DNA of 64,000 nt from NCBI GenBank assembly GCA_027579435.1, contig JANBPK010000806.1, positions 310,001 through 374,000 on the forward strand, given 5' to 3'. Origin of the DNA: Candolleomyces eurysporus (lineage: Eukaryota; Basidiomycota; Agaricomycetes; Agaricales; Psathyrellaceae). Under the pieces are notes generated by a model, which saw only the letters and a list, made by a program, of their open reading frames with translations, made no database searches and was not told the DNA's origin. A program made the translations under genes and the position numbers. Position 1 is the stretch's first letter. Each line of letters starts with the position of its first letter. Shown in pieces: positions 46,706 to 57,700 of the stretch.

Positions 46706-47945
46706 ATGGCTGCCCTTGCTGACATCACCGGTGTAATGGGAGAGCTTATGTTGAAGGGCTGGGTAAGAAATGTCATGATTCTCGACTTCATATCTGCTTA
46801 GATTGAATCCAGATATTGACAGATAAAGCATGCTCAACCCCAGGATGCTCCGTCCCGCTGATGCGCTCTCCGAGAGGCCATTCACCCGAGGTCCACTTCT
46901 GTGCCAAGTGCGACGCGAAGCCATCTGGCTCGGGTGAGTCCAAAGCCGATCCTACACGCAAAGGAATCTGACCGCCATCGTTCAGCTGCAACTCCAACGG
47001 CCTCCGCGCAGCCCAGGTCAAGCGAGACAAACAATTCAACCGCGTCGTCTCTATCGCGCACATCCACGCCTCTGACAGAGGTCTCCAACAATCCTGATGC
47101 TGATGACGATGACGACGACGATGACTTTCAACTTCCGCCAGAGACGGAGGAAAGCCGCACGCGAAGAGAGCAATCTGACCGTGCTTCAGCAGAGATCGGC
47201 AATCGACTTTTGAAGGGATGGGCTATGCTCGGTGAAGAATGTCCCAACGATTCGTGTTTCGGCGTTCCTCTCGTTAGACCCCCGAATAAGGGAGGAGAAA
47301 AAGACCCTCGAAAGGTGCACTGGTTTTCCCTTCGCGCGAATCATCATCTAATCCGCACAACGGCAGGTCTGCGTCATTTGTAGCAACACATATGTTACCG
47401 AGACAAATGCGGTCGGTCGAGATAGGCTTGTTCCCGCCAATGCACAAGTTGCGAGCGATGTCCGGGAAGGTGGCGTTCCTGAAACTCTACCAGCTCCACC
47501 AGAATCGACGAACGAGAGCAGGCGTCCGGCGGTGAGGGAACCTCGCGAAGGGATACCTTTAGCACCACCCCAAATCCAGGCCCAAGCAGTAGGTCTCATC
47601 TCTCAAGTTCTCGTTTTCATGTACCTGATGCCATTCCAGCCATTTGTACCCTCCTTCCTATCTGCTCGGGCGGTGTGTCTTTGCACTCTTCCGAATCGGT
47701 TCCACCTTGTTAAACTTATCACTTAGGGCTCTCATCCTTCCGCTTCTCTTCCCCTTCTGCACGATGCGGGTCAGGCATTACAACATTCCTTGCAGGCGCT
47801 ATCGGCAAAACTCACGGGCCTATCTTCGTCTTCCGCTCTCGACCCTGGTTCCATTGGCAACACAGCAGATGCCATTTCCAAAGTCATTCAAGCACTTGGG
47901 CACGTCAAGGCTTTACAGTGGAGTGAAGCACAGGCGCAAAATTGA
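46706..47945 (+). CDS. ZNRD2/SSSCA1-like protein with two zinc ribbons
   Basis: Starts MAALADITGVMGELMLKGWI, then LTDKACSTPGCSVPLMRSP and VHFCAKCDAKPSGSG, giving a CxxxxC...CxxC zinc ribbon of the ZNRD2 (p27 autoantigen/UPF0148) type. A Ser/Thr and Asp-rich spacer (about 47.0-47.15 kb) follows. A second copy of the same module: ASAEIGNRLLKGWAMLGEEC, PNDSCFGVPLVRPP, VCVICSNTYVTET. The C-terminus ends KVIQALGHVKALQWSEAQAQ with no motif. About five exons. The tandem domain is the notable feature. Function of the family is poorly defined (centromere/mitosis-linked autoantigen in animals). Confidence 0.8.
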
Positions 47946-48294
47946 TAATTTATTGAAATCAATCCGTTTCACATTGATTGCGTGTTGTCAGAAACATCAT
48001 TCAGTCGCCTCGTTCATCCCGCGATGGCGCACACACCCACTTGTAGCTATCGTCCCCTTGCGCCACATTGTGTATCGTGAGTGGCCCGAACGATCTAGCC
48101 GGATAGAACCATCGATGAATGAATACGGTCAAACCGCCGCCATGAGGCAAAGGAGGCTTTAATATAAGGAGCGTGGCCAACACATGTATACTGTCATTCC
48201 CAAAGTATCGTTGCTGACAGCTTCTTTCTCCTGCCACGAGTAAGTACTTAAATGGCCAGCAGGCCTCCTGTGGGCCTGGGGACCGTAGTTCAAG
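47946..48294. other. Intergenic between zinc-ribbon gene and hypothetical
   Basis: About 350 bp of 3' flank and promoter sequence. No supported gene on either strand. Confidence 0.45.
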
Positions 48295-50455
48295 ATGCCC
48301 GCCCTCGACATATTCAGAGCTTGGATTAACCCCGGCAAATCACAGACACCGGGAAAGAAGTTGCGAAAGCAATCGACCCTTCGAAGAAAGACTGAATCTG
48401 TGACATCCTCTAGCACTGATACGCCGGGCTATGGGAGATACGAGGGACCTTCAGTCTCGAAATCGATACCCGAGGCACCTGGCGGCATCGAGGTGAGTCT
48501 ATGCACTCCTTTCATCGAATGCATAACTTTACATATTCCTGGGTAAGCCTGCAGATCTTCATAGGAGACCGTCTACTTTACAGGATCAGAGGCCAGTGTA
48601 TGCAGACTCGCCACATGCACCCTCGGGTTTGTATGGACAAGGACCTTATCCAGCTCCCCGGGCGGCGCCTNCCCCAAGTTTACCCTCAAGAAACCCAGTA
48701 CTTCGAATACCACCACCATGACCACGAGCCGAGCACATCGACGCCACTGGCGACATCATCCCCATATCCCCCTCTGCATGGCACACTTGACGATTCCTCA
48801 TGGCACCATTCGTCTATGTACGATACGACAGGCCAATCTTTCGCATCGCAGCATCAACCAAATTACTACATCGAGCCCTCTGAACCTGACGAATGGAGTC
48901 CGATTCCAGACGTCCATCGCCAATCTACGAGTTCTGAAGACGGGTTCCAGAGTATGCACGGAACCTTTGGTCTTGGGGACAGATCGTCGAGGAGAAATGT
49001 CGACAGCATGGTGAGCGATGGGAGATGGACAAACCGAGCAGAGTACGATCAGACTCAGTCGGCGATGTATGAATTGCACGAAGAGGACCCGGTCACGTCT
49101 CGTCAGGTTTCCACCTATTACCCTCCGAGCTCTGGACCGATAAACATTCCCTCTCGTACCCCTTCCTATCACAATCATCCAGAGGCTCGGTTCGACGAGA
49201 TGGATCCAGGGTATCCTCCTCCTCAAGGGATTCCAAGGTCCCCACATTCTGCGCCCCATGCGGAGCATGCCAGGCAGCTACCCCCTCTAAACATCCCTGC
49301 GCCACGTCCACATCGGGTAGAACCTCCGGCTCTTCTCGCAGCACAGGCTCCTCCGTCGCGAAACGAATCTGTCCGCCAGAGGTCGAGATCCAGAGAAAGA
49401 GGTGCCACGCCACGGACAGCATCGGAGAGCTATGACGATGTTCCACCTACTGGCATGCTTCCAAGCAACTCACGGGGAAGTCGCCAGCCCTCTGTTCGAC
49501 GGGCAAGGAGTCCCAGCTTATCACCTGAGAGGCAGGAAATCCATCAGCCGCGGCCTGCGGAGCATGGAAGGAACCCTGCCAGAGCACCCTCGCAGCCACG
49601 AGCCTCGAAGCATCGTCGTGCAGTTTCCCCTGAAAGCATTCCGGTGAGCCCATCCCTCCGTTTTTCTATTTGGTGAACAAGACGGCTTACTTGCGAAAAG
49701 CCCGAGATTTACGAACGAGATTACTGCTCAGATGACGAGGTCTACCAGTACATTGTTCCGAAAGGTGTTGATGTTATTTTCAGAGATGCTTCTGGTAACG
49801 AGATAACGAGGTATGCCCTCGACGGCTCCACGTTGACACAGGTGTGCTGAGACTTCGCGTTCGATTAGGGTGGGTGAATTCCCGTCGGAACCACCGCCTC
49901 CGGACAACAAGAAATCGAAGAGTGCGCCAATGGTGGTTGTGGACGAACACGGAACTGAGCTATATCGGTGAGTGGAGAATTGCCCTGGAATGAGGCGTGG
50001 ATCCTGACGTCTGTGATGTAGAAATTTCACCAATTTGAGTCCCAGGAGACGGGGATTCAAGTACGATGGTCACGTCCTGCATGATGAAAGGTTAGATATT
50101 TCAGGGTTCGAATTCCAATTAAAATTTTGACAAGAGATAGGCGTCCCCGTGTTGGAAGTCCTCCTCACAGTGGATACGAGTAAGTCATTGTTAACTAACA
50201 AGATGATGTCGTCTTACCTATCACGCGCAGCCCCATGATGCACACCCCTCGATCCGTGGGCAGCAACTCCTCGAGAACGTCTACTAGGACGTTCTTGATC
50301 GATGAAAAGGGAAACCAGATTCCAATGTATGTGCCCAGCTTGATATTTTACAGAATTGCTCTGATACCTGCGCCAACAGCGGTTCGAGCAATGGTAGCAA
50401 TGCCTCTTCCTCCAGACCAACCCGGAGAGCCAGCCAAAAAGCACCCGCTCGATAA
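48295..50455 (+). CDS. Pro/Ser/Arg-rich hypothetical protein
   Basis: Exon 1 MPALDIFRAWINPGKSQTPG continues Lys/Ser-rich to GGIE. The main exon (from about 48566) reads RPSTLQDQRPVYADSPHAPS, then a long Pro/Ser/His-rich disordered region with RS/SR motifs (RQRSRSRERGATPR). An ordered C-terminal block follows over several small exons: PEIYERDYCSDDEVYQYIVP, KGVDVIFRDASGNEITR, VVVDEHGTELYRNFTN, then ASSSRPTRRASQKAPAR. N at 48671 in a C run breaks the frame; leaving it out joins RAAPP to QVYPQETQYFEY. About 690 residues, eight or nine exons. No family recognised; the acidic/hydrophobic block may fold. Confidence 0.65.
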
Positions 50456-50475
50456 GGCTTTTGCGAGAGGCCCCA

Positions 50476-51575
50476 CTAGCGACGTTTTCCGGACGCTTTT
50501 CTCGAGAGCTGCGGCCCACCTTGAATTTTTTGAATGTCCTCCTTTTTCAGCGTTAACGATCCATTCTTGAATTTGCCTACACCCATCTTCAAACCACGTT
50601 CACGTGTTCTTGAGGGCGCCTTTGAAGTTCCTTCAAAGAGTTTCTTCAATGCTGGATGATAATTCCCCAGATTTTTGGCCTTCACAGAGTTCAAGAATCT
50701 GCAATCTAAGAGAAAGATAACACATACCTCCTCCAGCTGCTGTTTCTGTCGTTCCTTCTTCTTTTCGGCCAGTCCTTCTCTCACTCGTTTGGAAGCTCGC
50801 CTGTGTTCTTCTGCACGAACGACATTCTCTCCCTTCCCCAGTCTCACTTCCCCCGTCAATTCCCTGATTCTCCCGGCCATAGCTTTCTTCCGCTCAGCAC
50901 CCGTCAAATCGAGCTCTGAATTCAGAGAGCCAGAGAGTAGTTTGGTATGGACCAGCTTATGTAGCATCGCGTCGTGTTGGGCGTTAGTTCTAGGTCATGT
51001 AATTTATCAGCCTATGTATCATACTGCATCTCAGTGGAGGGGTTACCTTTCTTCTTCGTCAGAATCCTCTGCACGACGCCTTTTGGATGACGATGATGCC
51101 GTTGGTTCGCCGCGATGTCGAGCTATCTTTGACGACTGGGGACATCGAAAATAAGGAGATGGACAAAGTCACAGACAGCAATCGCATACCATAAAAGATT
51201 TCATAAGGGCCTTGTCTACGTGAGTTCCTTGGTCGCTCGATTTTGGGAGAGAGTGAGCAAACACCACGACTGGAGCAGCTGAGCTTGATCCAGCGACGAA
51301 GTCGTCGTCCTCATGCTCAAATTCTGACTTTTTGAATGAGTCCAAGCCATTGAAAGTATCGATATAGTGTTACCTGAGTCTGATCCTTCTTCTAGAGCGT
51401 TGTCAGAATCCGACGATTGCTCAATACCGCCCCATTCCTCTTCACTTTCTTCCCTCGCCTTTCCCTTCGATGCAGAGCCTCTAGGGAATGATGCCGGCAA
51501 TGAGAAATTTTGTAGAAATTGTTGGCCTTGAGATTCGAGTAATCTCAAGAGTTCGTCATGGTCCGCATCGCTCAT
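50476..51575 (-). CDS. faf1: Faf1/C1orf131-like ribosome biogenesis factor (DUF4602)
   Basis: Nucleolar 40S pre-rRNA processing factor. Exon 1 MSDADHDELLRLLESQGQQF, a Glu/Ser-rich stretch, then DDDFVAGSSSAAPVVVFAH and SSKRRRAEDSDEE. The conserved core is in the last exons: LLSGSLNSELDLTGAERKKA, MAGRIRELTGEVRLGKGENV, AEEHRRASKRVREGLAEKKK, YHPALKKLFEG and GLKMGVGKFKNGSLTLKKED. This matches the DUF4602/Faf1 pattern of basic helix then G-K-F-K-N-G-x-L. About five exons. Its stop is only 20 bp from the convergent hypothetical gene's stop. Divergent from the membrane protein gene by about 150 bp. Confidence 0.83.
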
Positions 51576-51726
51576 GGTGTTTACTGGTAGTGTGCAGAAG
51601 AGAAACAGAAATTTCGATCAATATTTTACTTCGACCGCGTGGCACGTGAACCTGCTTTGCCGAGGCACGACGTCACACCTTGACAGACAGCTGAAGCTTT
51701 CCAGTTCTCCGTCAACATCCTCGAGC

Positions 51727-52571
51727 ATGGCCAAGAAGACTCCAAAGGCTGCCTCGTCCTCGTCCGGCGTTAAACCCTCCTCCCTCTCAGATGATACACC
51801 ACACAAACCTCTCATCGAAATTTCGGAAGAGGAGCAACGTCGCCTCATTGAGCAGAGCGGCGTCATGAAGAAGTTCAAGGAAGCCACGGAAGGAGAGAAT
51901 AGCGCACTCGTCACTGAATACATCGAAGAAAGAATGGCTTTGCCAGACGAACTCTTCAATGCCAGCTTGTTTATCATTCCGTTCTCATTCCTGCTGCTCA
52001 TGATGGAAATGTACGAAGCGTTATTTCTCTTGGTTATGAAAGGTGTCCTAACATTCGACCAGTTTAATACACCAGCAATACCGACAGAAACCAACTATGA
52101 ACGCATTAATAGAAAGAATGGTCTCTGGTGTACCCAGTGAGTTTATTCTTGTCACAGACGATATACGCACCTATTCATCATGCCGTTCCTGGTAGTTTTG
52201 TCCATATTCATCTTCTACAGTACGTGAAGCACACGCTGACCGTTGGTTTCCAACTAACCACTACGCTGAAGTTCTGCGGTATAAGTCATACCGCATCACA
52301 CAAATTTTGCTCTTCGCATTGTCCATCCTCACTTCCTCAAGGATGATTTATCTCATAAATCGAGGTCCTTGGTTGCAAAATATGCAGCAGGTATGTGTTC
52401 TCACTCAGCTATGTACGTGTATGTAACATACTCAACGTGAAATTTAAGGACCCTCCGCTAGCGACCCTATGGATCCTCGCAGTGGTCATGCTTGACCTCG
52501 GACCATCTGTCCTCAGCCTGCTCACTACAGGCAGCTTTGTGTGGTATAAGGGGCTCAAACTCTTCTTTTAA
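51727..52571 (+). CDS. Fungal multi-pass membrane protein (DUF7719-like)
   Basis: Starts MAKKTPKAASSSSGVKPSSL, then EISEEEQRRLIEQSGVMKKF and EEALPDELF-like sequence. Membrane segments: NASLFIIPFSFLLLMMEI, GVPILSIFIFYI, RITQILLFALSILTSSRM and LATLWILAVVMLDLGPSVLSLL, with a final GSFVWYKGLKLFF. Reading through introns at 52012-52067, 52139-52196 and two more joins LLLMMEILIHQQYRQKPTMN, LIERMVSGVPILSIFIFY and RYKSYRITQILLFALS. About 215 residues, C-terminus facing the cytosol by the last helix plus basic end. Resembles a conserved fungal family without known function; naming is tentative. Confidence 0.68.
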
Positions 52572-52830
52572 TGAGTCCCACGAAAACGGTTGGGATGTTG
52601 CCTTACATAGGTCTAAAGAAAGGACTTTGACTCAGAGTTACCTCGTGCGCTGTGAAAGAGGATGCTGGATCCAGCAGCACACAAGGGTCCTCGAGGAATA
52701 CGCGAAGGCCGTTTGATGTTTGCCCGATGATACGCCAAATGCCAGGTATGGTCTTTAACTGGAATGGCACCTTTTACAGGCAGATGATGGTAGTTTGCTT
52801 TGCAAAGATCGTCTCGCTACTTTCCAGGGT

Positions 52831-54461
52831 CTAAGTTGTTCCGTTTTCCAATTGTGCAGTGATGAGTTCGATCTTTCTCTAGAGAAATATGGGAAAATCG
52901 TATGTTTGGTTGACAATAGGCGAAACTCAACGGTGGACGCACCCTAAATGTGATCTTCCTCCCTTCGAAGCCTGATTTCAGAATAGCAAGCTGATAACGA
53001 AGTTGACGGGGGCATTTTTGATCAATTTCGGTTTGATGTTGTTGCAGTCGAGTGGTGAATGCCTTGTAGACACGATCATCTCTTGCGAAGTAGTATGACT
53101 GTGCAAATGGAAGTGGATGAGAAGAATACAGCATATCAGTGGCCTGGACCACTCACTGGGATGTTGTCTGCGGAGATCGACTGTAGGACACTAGCCCATG
53201 CACCCATCACCAGAAGGTCGCTGAGGATTGAGATAAAGTCAGGCAAGGCTTAAGAATGTAGGTATCGCATTGCATACGCTGTTGCGTTGGCAATACTGGC
53301 ATCCCAGTCAGATATCGTCAGAAAGAAGCATTGGAGAAGAAACCCACTAGTCTTCGAGGGACGCAATCATATCCGCTTTGCCCAACTCCTTGGTAGTAAA
53401 TCTCCTAACAGCTGCACCCGCCATCGTAACGGGCTGGCCTTCGGGTCCAGCATTCAGCTCGCGGGAGACCATAGAGACTTGCGCCCAAACCCATTTATCA
53501 CCCTCGCTCATAATAAGAGTCTGCATGAAGGAAGCGATGAGGTCATTCTGAGAGTTCGCCAAACCCTGGTTTATAGCTAGCTTTAAGCCAGTGCCTATGA
53601 GACTGTCAATATCGTTGCATGTGCCAAAAAAAAAAGAGAACTCACGGAGGACCTTCAAGTGACTCTGCGTTTGAGGCTTCAGAACGTCTGCGTCGTCTAA
53701 ATGATTGATGTATCGTGAAAAAGCACCCAAGAGTACGATGGCAACCTCTTTGTTGCCTATGCGGATAGCATGCACCAGGGGAGTCTGACCTCCCGAGGGG
53801 CGCAATAGCAGCTAATTTTGACATGATGTATGTAATTGAAGACGCAGAGGAGATTTGAAGGCGACATACTGGAAAAGCTCGATCGCGAACTTCCATCAAA
53901 AACATAATATTGCTGTCTTCCACAGCCTTCATAACCTCGAATGGCTAGAAAAGGTTATTCTCCGCTCTGTCAGCTGGGCATATTACATACCTGAACATCA
54001 GACCACGATACGGGCCCCTGAGATTGTCGGGTGCTCGAAGCAAAACCGCTGAACGACTTGACGATTGTTTTGAATAGGGAGGAGCCTTTCTGGGAAGAAG
54101 GGGAAGCGGGCGGTTCATCTTGAACCTCTTCTGGAGTATGTGACGTTTCCAACTCTGAGTCGGCTGAATCAATGACATCTTCTGGGTGGTGTGAAGCCAA
54201 CTCTTTCTGTAGCGCATTGGGAGCGAGACTCTCTGCTTCACGACGAAGGACGCCTAAGTTGTCAAGTCAGAGCAAACTCGCGTGGGGTGAAAGGAAGGAC
54301 GAACTGGAGTTGGGAAGGCGCTCTGGCAGACATGGCTCCGAAACGACTCTCCTTCGTATGGCTGGAACAGCCAATGACGGAGAGTCTGGAGGTAAAGGTT
54401 TGTCTGCCGCATGCTCAAGTCCCATAATCAATGGAGCATTGTTAAAGTTCATTCGGCTCAT
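52831..54461 (-). CDS. Ankyrin-repeat protein of unknown function
   Basis: Exon 1 MSRMNFNNAPLIMGLEHAAD; a 51 nt intron with GTTCGT donor joins ERLPNSS to VLRREAESLAPNALQKELAS. A Ser/Glu-rich region precedes two or three ankyrin-like helices: NIMFLMEVRDRAFPL, SGGQTPLVHAIRIGNKEVAI and VLLGAFSRYINHLDD. Then LKLAINQGLANSQNDLIASF, WVWAQVSMVSRELNAGPEG, RFTTKELGKADMIASLEDYI, DLLVMGAWASVLQSISADNI, SYYFARDDRVYKAFTTRLQQ and a short exon ending KIELITAQLENGTT. Eight to nine exons. Conserved-looking C-terminus but I do not know the family's role. Divergent from Dicer, 249 bp between ATGs. Confidence 0.72.
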
Positions 54462-54710
54462 TGGAGTCGTTCTGGAGGGTAGTAATGGACATCTGCAGGC
54501 AAAGCCAGGACGTATCTATCAAGAGTCCGCTGTTGCCGTCAGAGTCAAGTGACGTTGAGTGCAAGCTACGCACCCAGCCTCAAAAGGACATGCTACCGGC
54601 GATCAAACACGGTCTGTTCACGAACCACCTCACTGTCGCCTCTCAGGACAAGGCTCGCAGCACGTCCATCTGTTGGGTACGAAGCTCAGGTCACCCGAGC
54701 CCTCATTGCT

Positions 54711-57700
54711 ATGTCCGACAAGTCGAATGCCGCTTCTCGGGGACTCAAACGTTCAAGGGCTGCCGAAGAAGCTAGCGACCTTCATAACCGCTCGCACAAG
54801 CAACCAAAACTCGAAAACGAAATTGACACGATTCGCAACCATCTTCCCGAAGTCCAAGATGCTGCAGCGTACGCTGAAGGGAACCTGGCTGGATCGCGAG
54901 AAGCCATACTCGAGCACGCGAAGAGCAGAAACAGTAATTGCCAATTCCTTTCATGAATGTAATTTCAACTCACCGATTTATTGCAAGTTATTGGGCTTTT
55001 ACCGAGACCCACCAGTACATATGACTTCATCTTCTCTCCTTGTATTGGACTCTAATGACCCTTCTCAGCTGTTGAAACGATCTATTACGACTATCTCAAG
55101 TGGGCCATCGACGACCATAACAAGAACAGAGCATCAACTAGCAAGAAAAGGGTTGCTGCTCTGATCGTCGAGTGAGTGACACCGACCTTCACGGGGATTG
55201 CCCATTAATGCCCTAGATAGGAAGGATGTTTCGGTGGAGGCCCATGCTCGATACGTACGCAGTAAACCAGTGCTGAATGGGGCTTCCTGCTCTACGAACA
55301 TCTCTGCAAAACCTCGCAAGGACACTCTTCAATCAGATGTCCTGATAACAACATCCACGGTATTGCCCAACCTGTCTTCTCATTGCGAAGGAAGAATTAA
55401 CGCTTTCTAAAGAGACTTCTGGAAGCACTATCCGGGGGCGTCCTCAAAATGAAGCATTTTCATTCAATCGTTTTCGAAGACGTCCAACCGATCAGGAATC
55501 AGGAATGCCATTCGTTTCTGCCAGTCGTTCAAGTCATGAATAATTTTTACTTCACTGCGAATTCCTCTTCGAAACCGCGTATTTTTGCTGTGGCACTCTC
55601 GTCGCATGCCACGCCCAGTCAATTCGACTCCAAGATGCTACAATTGGAACTCGCCCTCGACTGCCGCGTCTTTGGGGTTTCAGAGGAACACCGACAGGCA
55701 ATCATCCATTTACCCAACAAACCGAATGAGACGGTCGTTCTTTACGATAGTGTCTCTCAGAAGGTTTCTCGAACCCCTCTGTATCAGAAACTCCTGGACT
55801 TGGACCCAAGCAAGAAACACTGGCGGAGATTTTTCCGAGCGGCAGATACAGCTTTTTCCGAGCTCGGATCCTGCGCTTCTGACCTAGTTTGGCGGCTCGC
55901 CTTGAAAGAGATAGAGGCCAAGATCCCAACCTGGCAGGAAGACGACGACCCTGAATCAATTCATGGAATCCAGATACGGATGCGCGACACTGTCAGAGAC
56001 TGGACGTTTGCTATGCCCAATCTCAACCCTTCTGCCCCCGGCTTCAATGTTACACACAAGTTTCTCAGACTTGTCCAGGTCTTAGAGACTTGTAAAAGCT
56101 ACGGCGAAAACTTCAGGGCACTGATCTTCGGTATGTGTGACATTATTCCACAACGAACGCGGCTGATGATACCAGTTCAGCACCGGTCGACCGCCTATGC
56201 ATTGGAAGAAATGCTAAGGATGGTTAATGATAAGATTCCCTTCACTCGTGCTATCTGGGTGTCTGGCAGTTTGGACTTTTCTGAACAGGTGCGGTCCTAG
56301 TGCTACCTGATAAATGGCTTTGGCTCATGTTGGTGTAGCAAAGCCTGCTCTCCAGTTTCGCCGCTGGGATCTACAACGTGTTGGTAGCAACTAAATCTGT
56401 TGAAGATCTCGGTATTCCGAATGCATCAATGGTTATACGGTTAGTCCTGGGCAATTGTGCCTGCCAAGTAGCTGACATCCGGGATCCCCAATAGGTTCGA
56501 TCTCTTCGACGGTCAAATGTCTCATGCACATGCTCGCTCTTGTGCTCGTGGAAAGGAGAGCCACCTCATACACCTTGTCGAGCGTAACAACGATCATCAC
56601 AGGCAGGTGCTGAATCGCTCATCGTCAGATTCGGTGGCGACATTGCAATGGATGGACGCGTTTCATCGATCCCCTCGCGTTCCACCGCCTCCACAAAGGC
56701 TAAAAAGCTCTTCGCGCACGTACCTGTCAGACGACGAAGATGAAAATGACGAGGAAAGCCATGGAACATATCTCGTTCATCCAACAACGAGTGGGCGGAT
56801 ATACCCACAGGAGGCAACAATGGTCCTTATCAGTTTGGTGTCCCACTTACGAGAAGAACTTCCCTTCCCAGAAGGACAGTCGCTGTTCGACTTTCAACTG
56901 GTCAAAGGAAAGAAACCCCAAGGGACACAGTTCACCTGCTCGGTTCATCTTCCAGGAACTAGCGTCGACGGTACCACCGGCTCTGCCGCCCAGAGCGTCT
57001 ATCTCGCAAGACGATCCGCATCGTTCGAGGCGTGTAAACGACTGCTAGCCATGGGTGTTCTCGACCACCGAATGGTACCTTTGCCTTCGTCGCTTGTCCC
57101 ACAAGTGCATGGACTGGAAAATCTCGAAGGCGCGAAAGTCGCTGGAACTCGACGTTATCCGGTAAAGCAGCCCGACTTTTGGCGTAAAGGGAAGACCGGT
57201 CCAGCTTCTGTTCTATATCCAATGGTGCTCGCTGTCGAATCTCACCAGGCCCAGTACGCTCCAATCGTTTTTCTGACTCGCCAGCCACTTCCTCCGTTGT
57301 TGGAGTTCAATCTCTTCGCTTCCGGGAACCGGATTGTCGTCAGAGGCTTCCGTGGTGCGCCTTTCGAGGTTGATGACGACAGAATGAACACGATACGGGG
57401 CTTTTCGATGAGGGTGTTCAGGTCCTTCTTGAACAAGCCTCTCGACTGTGCCATGGAGAACATGTCATATTTCTTGGCTCCGCTGGTCTCTTCTTGGCAA
57501 GCGAAAGATACCCATGGTCTGTCTCTACCCCAATTGGAATCAAGTCTCAACTGGGACCTTATGGGGCAGGCCTCCGACAGCTGGATTGCGCCGATCAGGC
57601 ACGGATCCGTTGAAGAACTCGAAGAAGACCTCGCCGATGCTGTCATTCAGGACCGATGGATTGAGTTCACAAGGAGATATCACGTAGTCAAGGTGCGGAC

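Noticed and set aside
48001..48260. Possible RNA gene in the gap before the hypothetical gene
   Set aside because: No tRNA T-loop/anticodon arrangement or other fold could be put together by eye.
50090..50125. GGTTCGAATTCC, tRNA T-loop-like sequence
   Set aside because: Lies in an intron with no matching acceptor stem, D-arm or anticodon arm.
54257..54281. 24 nt intron in the ankyrin gene (GTTTGC...TTAG)
   Set aside because: A GTTCGT donor 27 nt upstream gives the same frame with a normal 51 nt intron, like the PET191 intron; no need for an ultra-short intron.
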